This document shows positions 40,691 to 50,944 of a stretch of 64,000 nucleotides of DNA, piece after piece. Made by a program: the position numbers and the translations under genes. How positions within the stretch are numbered: the first letter of the stretch is position 1; each line of letters opens with the position of its first letter. The notes beneath the pieces were generated by a model. It searched no databases. It was not told the origin of the DNA and saw only the letters and a list, made by a program, of their open reading frames with translations. Origin of the DNA: Microglena sp. YARC (lineage: Eukaryota; Chlorophyta; Chlorophyceae; Chlamydomonadales; Chlamydomonadaceae); NCBI GenBank assembly GCA_022414725.1, contig CM039464.1, forward strand, positions 48,601,598 to 48,665,597, given 5' to 3'.

Positions 40691-43600
40691 CAATTATGTA
40701 TGCTACATGCATGCTCGACCTTGCTTGTGCGAGGCTTGCATTGCATGTAGCACCCCGCCCATGCCCCTTACCTGCTTGCATTGTGTATGTATGCTACATG
40801 CATGCTCGACCTTGCTTGTGTGAGGCTTGCATTGCATGTAGCACCCCACCCATGCCCCCTACCTACCTGCATTGTGTATGTATGCTACATGCATGCTCGA
40901 CCTTCCTTGTGTGAAGCTTGCATTGCATGTAGCACCCCAACCATGCCCCCTACCTACTTGCATTGTGTATGTATGCTACATGCATGCTCGACCTTCCTTG
41001 TGCGAGGCTTGCATTGCATGTAGCACCCCGCCCATGCCCCTTACCTGCTTGCATTGTGTATGTATGCTACATGCATGCTCGACCTTGCTTGTGCGAGGCT
41101 TGCATTGCATGTAGCACCCCGCCCATGCCCCTTACCTGCTTGCATTGTGTATGTATGCTACATGCATGCTCGACCTTACTTGTGTGAGGCTTGCATTGCA
41201 TGTAGCACCCCACCCATGCCCCCTAACTACCTGCTTTGTGTATGTATGCTACATGCATGCTCGACCTTCCTTATGTGAGGCTTGCATTGCATGTAGCAAC
41301 CCAACCATGCATGCCCCCTACCTACTTGCTTTGTGTTTTTATGCTACATGCATGCTCGACCTTGCTTGTGTGAGGCTTGCATTGCATGTAGCACCCCACC
41401 CACCCATGCCCCCTACCTACCTGCTTTGTGTATGTATGCTACATGCATGCTCGACCTTGCTTGTGCGAGGCTTGCATTGCATGTAGCACCCCGCCCATGC
41501 CTCTTACCTGCTTGCATTGTGTATGTATGCTACATGCATGCTCGACCTTCCTTGTGTGAGGCTTGCATTGCATGTAGCACCCCACCCACCCATGCCCCCT
41601 ACCTACCTGCTTTGTGTATGTATGCTACATGCATGCTCGACCTTCCTTGTGCGAGGCTTGCATTGCATGTAGCACCCCACCCATGCCCCCTACCTACCTG
41701 CTTTGTGTATGTATGCTACATGCATGCTCGACCTTCCTTGTGTGAGGCTTGCATTGCATGTAGCACCCCACCCATGCCCCCTACCTACTTCCTTTGTGTA
41801 TGCTACATGCATGCTCGACCTTCCTTGTGCGAGGCTTGCATTGCATGTAGCACCCCGCCCATGCCCCTTACCTGCTTGCATTGTGTATGTATGCTACATG
41901 CATGCTCGACCTTCCTTATGTGAGGCTTGCATTGCATGTAGCACCCCATCCATGCCCCCTACCTACCTGCTTTGTGTATGTATGCTACATGCATGCTCGA
42001 CCTTCCTTATGTGAGGCCTGCATTGCATGTAGCACCCCACCCATGCCCCCTACCTACTTGCATTGTGTATGTATGCTACATGCATGCTCGACCTTCCTTG
42101 TGTGAGGCTTGCATTGCATGTAGCACCCCACCCACCCATGCCCCCTACCTACCTGCTTTGCGTATGTATGCTACATGCATGCTCGACCTTCCTTATGTGA
42201 GGCTTGCATTGCATGTAGCACCCCACCCATGCATGACCCCTACCTACTTGCTTTGTGTATGTATGCTACATGCATGCTCGACCTTCCTTGTGTGAGGCTT
42301 GCATTGCATGTAGCACCCCACCCACCCATGCCCCCTACCTACCTGCTTTGTGTATGTATGCTACATGCATGCTCGACCTTGCTTGTGAGAGGCTTGCATT
42401 GCATGTAGCACCCCGCCCATGCCCCTTACCTGCTTGCATTGTGTATGTATGCTACATGCATGCTCGACCTTCCTTGTGTGAGGCTTGCATTGCATGTAGC
42501 ACCCCACCCACCCATGCCCCCTACCTACCTGCTTTGTGTATGTATGCTACATGCATGCTCGACCTTCCTTGTGCGAGGCTTGCATTGCATGTAGCACCCC
42601 ACCCATGCCCCCTACCTACTTGCTTTGTGTATGTATGCTACATGCATGCTCGACCTTCCTTGTGTGAGGCTTGCATTGCATGTAGCACCCCACCCACCCA
42701 TGCCCCCTACCTACCTGCTTTGTGTATGTATGCTACATGCATGCTCGACCTTCTTGTGCGAGGCTTGCATTGCATGTAGCACCCCACCCATGCCCATGCC
42801 CCTACCTACCTTGCTTTGTGTATGTATGCTACATGCATGCTCGACCTTCCTTGTGTGAGGCTTGCATTGCATGTAGCACCCCACCCATGCCCCTACCTAC
42901 CTGCTTTGTGTATGTATGCTACATGCATGCTCGACCTTGCTTGTGTGAGGCTTGCATTGCATGTAGCACCCCACCCATGCCCCCTACCTACTTGCATTGT
43001 GTATGTATGCTACATGCATGCTCGACCTTCCTTGTGTGAGGCTTGCATTGCATGTAGCACCCCACCCACCCATGCCCCCTACCTACCTGCTTTGTGTATG
43101 TATGCTACATGCATGCTCGACCTTCCTTGTGAGGCTTGCATTGCATGTAGCACCCCACCCATGCCCCCTACCTACTTGCTTTGTGTATGTATGCTACATG
43201 CATGCTCGACCTTCCTTGTGTGAGGCTTGCATTGCACATGTAGCACCCCACCCCACCCATGCCCCCTACCTACCTGCTTTGTGTATGTATGCTACATGCA
43301 TGCTCGACCTTCCTTGTGCGAGGCTTGCATTGCATGTAGCACCCCACCCATGCCCCTACCTATGTTATGCTTGCATTGTGTTGAGGCTTGCATTGCATGT
43401 AGCTACCTACTGCATGCTCGACCTTACTTGTGTGAGGCTTGCATTGCATGTAGCACCCCACCCACCCATGCCCCCTACCTACCTGCTTTGTGTATGTATG
43501 CTACATGCATGCTCGACCTTCCTTATGTGAGGCTTGCATTGCATGTAGCACCCCAACCATGCATTCCCCCTACCTACTTGCTTTGTGTATGTATGCTACA

Positions 43601-46455
43601 TGCATGCTCGACCTTCCTTGTGTGAGGCTTGCATTGCATGTAGCACCCCACCCACCCATGCCCCCTACCTATTTGCTTTGTGTATGTATGCTACATGCAT
43701 GCTCGACCTTCCTTATGTGAGGCTTGCATTGCATGTAGCACCCCACCCATGCATGCCCCTTACCTGCTTGCATTGTGTATGTATGCTACATGCATGCTCG
43801 ACCTTGCTTGTGTGAGGCTTGCATTGCATGTAGCACCCCACCCACCCATGCCCCCTACCTACCTGCTTTGTGTATGTATGCTACATGCATGCTCGACCTT
43901 CCTTGTGCGAGGCTTGCATTGCATGTAGCACCCCACCCATGCCCCCTACCTACTTGCCTTGTGTATGTATGCTACATGCATGCTCGACCTTCCTTGTGTG
44001 AGGCTTGCATTGCATGTAGCACCCCACCCATGCCCCCTACCTACTTGCTTTGTGTATGCTAAATGCATGCTCGACCTTCCTTGTGCGAGGCTTGCATTGC
44101 ATGTAGCACCCCGCCCATGCCCCTTACCTGCTTGCATTGTGTATGTATGCTACATGCATGCTCGACCTTCCTTGTGTGAGGCTTGCATTGCATGTAGCAC
44201 CCCGCCCATGCCCCTTACCTGCTTGCATTGTGTATGTATGCTACATGCATGCTCGACCTTGCTTGTGCGAGGCTTGCATTGCATGTAGCACCCCGCCCAT
44301 GCCCCTTACCTGCTTGCATTGTGTATGTATGCTACATGCATGCTCGACCTTCCTTGTGTGAGGCTTGCATTGCATGTAGCACCCCACCCATGCCCCCTAC
44401 CTACTTGCTTTGTGTATGTATGCTACATGCATGCTCGACCTTGCTTGTGCGAGGCTTGCATTGCATGTTGCACCCAGCCAATGCCCCTTACCTGCTTGCA
44501 TTGTGTATGTATGCTACATGCATGCTCGACCTTCCTTGTGTGAGGCTTGCATTGCATGTAGCACCCCACCCACCCTTGCCCCCTACCTACCTGCTTTGTG
44601 TTTGTATGCTACATGCATGCTCGACCTTCCTTGTGTGAGGCTTGCATTGCATGTAGCACCCCACCCATGCCCCCTACCTACTTGCTTTGTGTATGTATGC
44701 TACATGCATGCTCGACCTTGCTTGTGCGAGGCTTGCATTGCATGTAGCACCCCGCCCATGCCCCTTACCTGCTTGCACTGTGTATGTATGCTACATGCAT
44801 GCTCGACCTTCCTTGTGTGAGGCTTGCATTGCATGTAGCACCCCACCCATGCCCCCTACCTACTTGCTTTGTATATGTATGCTACATGCATGCTCGACCT
44901 TGCTTGTGCGAGGCTTGCATTGCATGTAGCACCCCGCCCATGCCCCTTACCTGCTTGCATTGTGTATGTATGCTACATGCATGCTCGACCTTCCTTGTGT
45001 GAGGCTTGCATTGCATGTAGAACCCCACCCATGCCCCCTACCTACCTGCTTTGTGTATGTATGCTACATGCATGCTCGACCTTCCTTGTGTGAGGCTTGC
45101 ATTGCATGTAGCACCCCACCCATGCCCCTTACCTGCTTGCATTGTGTATGTATGCTACATGCATGCTCGACCTTCCTTGTGTGAGGCTTGCATTGCATGT
45201 AGCACCCACCCATGCCCCCTACCTACTTGCTTTGTGTATGTATGCTACATGCATGCTCGACCTTGCTTGTGTAAGGCTTGCATTGCATGCAGCACCCCAC
45301 CCATGCCCCCTACCTACCTGCTTTGTGTATGTATGCTACATGCATGCTCGACCTTCCTTGTGCGAGGCTTGCATTGCATGTAGCACCCAGCCCATGCCCC
45401 TTACCTGCTTGCATTGTGTATGTATGCTACATGCATGCTCGACCTTCCTTGTGTGAGGCTTGCATTGCATGTAGCACCCCACCCATGCCCCCTACCTACT
45501 TGCTTTGTGTATGTATGCTACATGCATGCTCGACCTTGCTTGTGCGAGGCTTGCATTGCATGTAGCACCCAGCCCATGCCCCTTTCCTGCTTGCATTGTG
45601 TATGTATGCTACATGCATGCTCGACCTTCCTTGTGTGAGGCTTGCATTGCATGTAGCACCCCACCCACCCATGCCCCCTACCTACCTGCTTTGTGTATGT
45701 ATGCTACATGCATGCTCGACCTTCCTTGTGTGAGGCTTGCATTGCATGTAGCACCCCACCCATGCCCCCTACCTACTTGCTTTGTGTATGTATGCTACAT
45801 GCATGCTCGACCTTGCTTGTGCGAGGCTTGCATTGCATGTAGCACCTCGCCCATGCCCCTTACCTGCTTGCACTGTGTATGTATGCTAAATGCATGCTCG
45901 ACTTTCCTTGTGTGAGGCTTGCATTGCATGTAGCACCCCACCCATGCCCCCTACCTACTTGCTTTGTATATGTATGCTACATGCATGCTCGACCTTGCTT
46001 GTGCGAGGCTTGCATTGCATGTAGCACCCCGCCCATGCCCCTTACCTGCATGCATTGTGTATGTATGCTACATGCATGCTCGACCTTCCTTGTGTGAGGC
46101 TTGCATTGCATGTAGAACCCCACCCATGCCCCCTACCTACCTGCTTTGTGTATGTATGCTACATGCATGCTCGACCTTCCTTGTGTGAGGCTTGCATTGC
46201 ATGTAGCACCCCACCCATGCCCCTTACCTACTTGCATTGTGTATGTATGCTACATGCATGCTCGACCTTCCTTGTGTGAGGCTTGCATTGCATGTAGCAC
46301 CCCACCCATGCCCCCTACCTACTTGCTTTGTGTATGTATGCTACATGCATGCTCGACCTTCCTTGTGTGAGGCTTGCATTGCATGCAGCACCCCACCCAT
46401 GCCCCCTACTTGCATTGTGTATATATGTATGCTGCATGCATGCTCGACCTCGCTT
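40691..46455 (+). repeat. 91-bp satellite, about 62 tandem copies, each with its own hairpin
   Basis: Unit: GTGTATGTATGCTACATGCA, TGCTCGACCTTCCTTGTGTG, AGGCTTGCATTGCATGTAGC, ACCCCACCCATGCCCCCTAC, CTACCTGCTTT. GCTACATGCATGC pairs with GCATTGCATGTAGC in every unit. Variation is concentrated at fixed sites (TTCC/TTGC, GTGTG/GTGCG, CCACCC/CCGCCC, CTACCTACCTGCTTT/TTACCTGCTTGCATT), giving a few unit types that recur in blocks. A four-base CACC insertion makes 95-bp units. Because 91 is not a multiple of three, three units make one 91-residue peptide cycle; the many overlapping Cys-rich ORFs are artefacts. A scrambled region lies at 43355-43420. Confidence 0.97.
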
Positions 46456-46505
46456 GAGTAAATTATGATGTGCTTTGTTCCAAGACGTGTCCCACATTCA
46501 TCCAG

Positions 46506-48301
46506 GTCCAATGGGAATCTCCCCGTCCTGGAGTGGTTGACGCGAAGGCTTCCTACTTTGTTCCATTTCAAGCATTTTCAACACAAGTGGGAAAGTATTT
46601 GTTCATTTCTGACTGTGGAAGCTCTTTGGCAGTACTAAATGATGCATGTGCTAGGGCCAATCAGTTTATGAAACTGAGTTCATTAGTCAATGGCAAAGTC
46701 GTCCTACCTAAACGTGTGGTGCTTAGGTTCTTTGTTACGGCTGCATTGCATGATGAGGATGCTGACTGGGGTGCTGAATTGAGCCACCAACTAACAGGCC
46801 ATTCCAGGCCATGACAACCATCAAGGACAACCATCAAGGGCACACCAGAGTAGGTCGGGACACAAGAACATTGTCGCAAACTCTATGGAATCCATGGTCT
46901 GGGTGTATGTGGGTGTGTGGGTGTGGGTGTGGGTGTATGTTTGGGTGAGTGTGTGTGTGGGTGTGGGTGCGTGGGTGTGGGTGTGGGTGTGTGGGTGTAT
47001 GTATGTGGGTGTGGGTGTGGGGTGGGGGTGGGGGTGTATGTATGTGGGTGGGGGTGGGGGCGGGGGGTGGGGGCGGAGGCGGGGGTGGGGGGGGTGGCTG
47101 GGCGGGGGTGGGGGTGCGTGGGGTGGTGGGGGTGGGGTATGGCATCCATACACTGTAGGTATGCATTCGACTTTCGCAACAGCATTGACAACCGTCAAGG
47201 GCACACCAGATAGAGTAGGTCGGGACACAAGAACATTGTTGCAAACTCTATGGAATCCATGCAACTTGGTTACACCCCTATATCTATGAGGAAAGTTAAA
47301 ATAATCGCCCGGCCCAAACTTGAAATTTACTTGTCAATGCTTCCTTCATTCAGCAGAACAGGATATGCTGTATTGGAGCTATTTAGCGGGAAAGGTTTGC
47401 ACTGTCTACATAAAGGATGTCCTTGAAGACAAAGTATTGCACAAACGTGTCCAAGGGGGGTTGTTTCGACCCCACGTAACTGTGTTGAGGCTCGACTGTG
47501 TCTTAGCAGGCCCGGGAAATCCCGAGCTCCACTGTGACATAAGTACAGCTTCGAATTGGAGTGTGGAGGCATTGAAAGATTTGTTTCCTTCAAAAAGGGT
47601 AGGCGAAACTAAACGATGAACGATATTTGCATCCACTTAGTAAATCCACTTAGTAAATCAAAATTTATCTGTGCCATGCTTTCAGTGGATAGTCTTGGCC
47701 TCACCACCGTGCACTACCTATTCCCGAGCCAACACAACGGGTGACAAAACCGAGGCGGCCTTGCTTGCGGCAGATGAGTTTGTCAACAAGGTTCGGATGT
47801 TCAAAGACGTGCTAGGTGCCATAACGATTTTGGAGAATCCAGCGACAGGCAAATTGAAGACGCGAGAGGTGTGTATACCACATTATAAATACTACGTCCA
47901 CCTCAATAGGTATTCTTTCTTAGCTTGCCAGTAGCTCCTTGCAATCCCAGCACAAAATACCTTCCCACTCATTCACTCACTCACTCGCAGATCATCCCGT
48001 ATACTTACTCCGTGTACAGGTCATTAAGTTCTTGGATCGCTCTGTTGAAGTTGACTATTGTGCATGCGGTGGGTTGTTCCGGAAGCCCACCATGCTATGG
48101 TTCAGCCATGACTTGGCAATCCAAGAGAGGCGGTGCCGAGGTGCAGCTTGCACCGGCCACATCGCTTTTGAAAAAATCAGTACTTCCGATCGAAACGCAA
48201 TCCCCGGGGCCTTGTCTATTCACGTAGGTAGCTGCATAGCTGCCTTCTTGTGCAAGGGTCCCAGCCCTCCCTACTCTTCCAGGGAGGCAAAGCTATTTTA
48301 A
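46506..48301 (+). CDS. C5-cytosine DNA methyltransferase-like gene, five exons, one frameshift
   Basis: Exons inferred: from 46506 (after TTCATCCAG; unknown domain, FVPFQAFSTQVGKYLFISDC); 47354-47598; 47686-47868; 48020 to 48223 or the stop near 48299. Motif I VLELFSGKG is encoded at 47370-47396, one frame away from the rest of that exon, so a frameshift lies near 47396. The next exon has the catalytic motif ASPPCTTYSRANT with Cys, then ILENPATGKLKTRE (the ENP motif IV/VI region). The last has DYCACGGLFRKPTMLWFSHD, matching the RKxTxxW region of phage-like and algal DCM-type enzymes. All three introns have GT-AG ends. The target recognition domain is not identified. The 5' part of the gene abuts the 91-bp satellite. 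Confidence 0.78.
46816..47262 (+). repeat. GTGTGG-rich tract between two 75-bp direct repeats
   Basis: ACAACCATCAAGGGCACACC, AGAGTAGGTCGGGACACAAG and AACTCTATGGAATCCATG occur at about 46830-46902 and 47187-47262 with few changes. Between them is a (GTGTGG)n/(GGGGGT)n tract of about 260 bp. The tract probably arose by slippage inside a duplicated sequence in an intron. Confidence 0.88.
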
Positions 48302-48770
48302 AAAAGGGAGGCAATTTTTATCTCCTTCCATCCTCCAATGAAGTAATACCTTTGTAACGGACGGGCCACCACCTTGACTGTGCCTCCATTCCCCGTTAGA
48401 TAGGACCAAGAGTCGCAACTTACAATGTACGTGCCAGTGTCACCCTACACAACAATATAAAATTGTTTCCCTTTTCAAGGAGCTAATACATAGCAAAGAG
48501 CAAAGAACAATAAGCAAAAAGCAAGAATGCACCCACTTGAACGAACATCTGCTCTATCTACTGTACAAATAAAGCTCTAGCTCGCCGTCCTCGTTTTTCG
48601 GAACCACTCACAGCAGCAATATCAAAGTGGACTCTACTTACGTGGGTGTTTCCCTCTTCAAGGAGCTAATACACAGCAAAGAGCAAAGAACAATACCCCC
48701 CCCCCCCCCCACCCACCCACCCACCCACCCACCCACCCACCCACCCACCCACCCCGACACCGACACTAGA
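48302..48770. repeat. Partial duplication and (CCCA)n tract
   Basis: TTTCAAGGAGCTAATACA(T/C)AGCAAAGAGCAAAGAACAAT occurs at 48473-48512 and 48656-48694, the second followed by C18 and about twelve CCCA units. No gene is visible here. Confidence 0.8.
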
Positions 48771-49099
48771 TCATGCAGCCTGACAGTGCTAGCTCGTAAA
48801 CGTGCTCTTTGTACTGCACTCCAAGTTCAATCTCTGCAGAACACAGCGATCGCCCGGCACTCGCAAATTGTCGGCTCGACACTTCGTATTGTCGGCTCGA
48901 CCATACGTTTGACCGACGACGCAGGCAGGCCCCCCGCTCCCCACGACCAGGCGCAACTACGACCTGACAACCGCGACGGTCAAAGGTCATCAGAACTGCT
49001 AATCGATCTAACCTATCTATCTACATCATGCGGAAGGCGAAGCGAACACGGCAGCAGTTGTCGGTACTACCTATGCGCTTACCTTCTGATCGGCTGCAG
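48771..49099. other. No confirmed gene; upstream of the next exon
   Basis: Contains ATTGTCGGCTCGAC in duplicate (48868 and 48889). An open frame to 49118 lacks recognisable features. Confidence 0.35.
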
Positions 49100-50067
49100 C
49101 GAACGTCTGTTGCGATGAGGAAGAGCAGCGTGAAGCAGAGCCAGAGCAGCCTGCAGCCCAGGCAGCAGAGGAACCTCTAGAGCAGCAGCCTGCAGCCCAG
49201 GCAGAGGAACCTGCAGCGTTTGCTGAGCTGAGGAAATACTTCAACCCAGCTGAGATTAGCAGCATGTCGTCGAAGCTGGCTCCGTCCATATTCCTCAGCG
49301 TGCACGGCTTCGGTCAGCCGCATCATCGATGGGGCGTCGTTGATAGTCTTTTTTCGAAAGACTATCAACGACGCCCCATCGATGATGCGGTTCACCGAAG
49401 TCTTCCGCGCCTTTAATGGCGACAGGGCCTCTCAAGCCCTTAGTGTTTGGTGCGACTGTTTGTTTGTTGACATCACTACTGGCCAGACGACATCCAACCC
49501 TTCAACATCATCAGTGGCGAGGGTGTGGATGACAGACGCTAATGGCAAGAAGAAACTAAGTGGCACCATGGGCCCAGAGGCCAAGGTAAGCATGAGCCAA
49601 CCCACGCACCCCACCTCCAACAGTAACAGCCTCCCTACACTTGTGTGTGTTTGTATGTAAGTGTCTGTTCAGTTGTTCAAGAGTGTTTCCCTCTATACCT
49701 CCATACGCAAACCATGCCTCTCTCCTTGCATGCTTGCCTCCCCCATTGTGTGCTTGTGTGTTTGTATGCATTTGTTTGACGCCCTCTCTACATCCCCACC
49801 ACCACACCCCGCATCCCATACAACCCACCACCACCTTACCCACTACGTCCTAGGCAATCAAGGCGTTGAAGGGGACACTGCTGACTGACATCTGCTACAA
49901 GGGAGACGTGGAGCCTAGGAACTGCTTGGAGGATAATTTGAAGCCGCTGCACGACTTCTTTGTGAACGCCTACAAGGTGGAGCTCGGGCTAGGACCCCAG
50001 GATGAGGTGCACGAAACGCCTTCGTTTCGGTTATGCATTATAATGGTGTCTCTTGACACCCCCATTT
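49100..50067 (+). CDS. Two or more exons of an unidentified gene, rearranged by a palindrome
   Basis: The first exon, after GATCGGCTGCAG, reads NVCCDEEEQREAEPEQPAAQ and AELRKYFNPAEISSMSSKLA, with a repeated PAAQAEE block, until a perfect palindrome at 49318-49390. From the palindrome on, MMRFTEVFRAFNGDRASQAL and CDCLFVDITTGQTTSNPS run to the donor at 49587 (CCAAG/GTAAGC). A later exon, 49856-50067 (after CTACGTCCTAG), reads AIKALKGTLLTDICYKGDVE and ends at SLDTPI. The outward frames on either side of the palindrome both encode TINDAPSMMR. No family recognised. Confidence 0.4.
49318..49390. repeat. Perfect 34-bp inverted repeat with 5-nt loop
   Basis: Arms 49318-49351 and 49357-49390, loop TTTCG. 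Weaker pairing (CTTCGGT/ACCGAAG) continues outward. It occurs inside coding sequence, unlike the other hairpins. Confidence 0.95.
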
Positions 50068-50071
50068 GATG

Positions 50072-50325
50072 TCTGGCACCCATCCTTTCCCCTATTGGCA
50101 CCCTCCCTTTCCCTATGTGGCACCCTTCCTTGCCCCAATTGGAACCCTTCCTTTCCCCTATTATTGGCACCCTTCCTTTCCCCTATTATTGGCACCCTTC
50201 CTTTCCCCAATTGGCACCCTTCCTTTCCCCTATTATTGGCACCCTTCCTTTCCCCTATTATTGGCACCCTTCCTCTCCCCACTTGGCACCCTTCCTTTCC
50301 CCACTTGGCACCCTTCCTTTCTGCA
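50072..50325 (+). repeat. GGCACCCTTCCTTTCCCC minisatellite
   Basis: About nine units of 22-28 bp, differing by insertion of TATTATT or AATT or ACTT. The copia element sits at the end of this array; beyond the element, the CTGCACCC... flank at 57203 continues with CACCCTTT words. Confidence 0.92.
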
Positions 50326-50622
50326 TATCAGCTTGTAATCACTCCGGTAGAGTGGACAGTAGAATAAAGCAGCGGAACAGACGCACCAATCTATACACGG
50401 AGACGAGAATGAGTTACAAGCACAGGCGGACACCTAAGGACACCAGCGGTGGGCGAGGCGGATGCCTGTAACCTGACTAGAACCTAAGCCAGGATCTTGA
50501 GCCGGGCACAGGGCTGTGTCATGAGGAATGACACAGGGCTGTCTGGACCGATAGTTCTAAGGAAGTACATAAGTAGTCACCAAGTCATAAAACGCGTGAG
50601 AGCACCGCTATTCATGCTGATA
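50326..50622 (-). repeat. 3' LTR of the copia element
   Basis: Same sequence as 56906-57202 except at about 50451 and 57037 (GGCGG versus GTCGG) and at a G/T change in the ACACAGGGCTGT phrase. Includes an internal dyad CACAGGGCTGTGTCAT. Confidence 0.95.
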
Positions 50623-50944
50623 CTCCACCTATGACGCAGGTGACATACAATACTAGTACTCCACCTATGGCACTGGGGACATAGAACTAGATGTAACAAA
50701 GATATAAAAAAAAAAAAAAAATCAAAGAACTCCGAATGACCGAGAGAACCTCAAATGAACCCCAAAGGGGGAAAGGAAGGAATGAGACGAGGCAAAAAAC
50801 CAAAATTTGCCAAGTGGAGAAAAGAGGACAAACTAAATATCAAAGTCTGGTAACAACGGTATAGAAAACCCGATCCGGGAATAGGAACCTAATGCCAATC
50901 AATGATAACTAAAAAGGAACGCATATGTAACCAGAAAAAAAAAT

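Noticed and set aside
40691..46455. Regular repeats resembling a CRISPR array or a Cys-rich repeat protein family
   Set aside because: Units are contiguous 91-bp tandem copies with no unique spacers. All three frames are open because of the repeat, and 91 bp is not a whole number of codons, so the many ORFs are artefacts.
46884..47289. Gly/Val/Trp-rich ORFs in the GT-rich tract
   Set aside because: Simple-sequence reading within an intron, between direct repeats.
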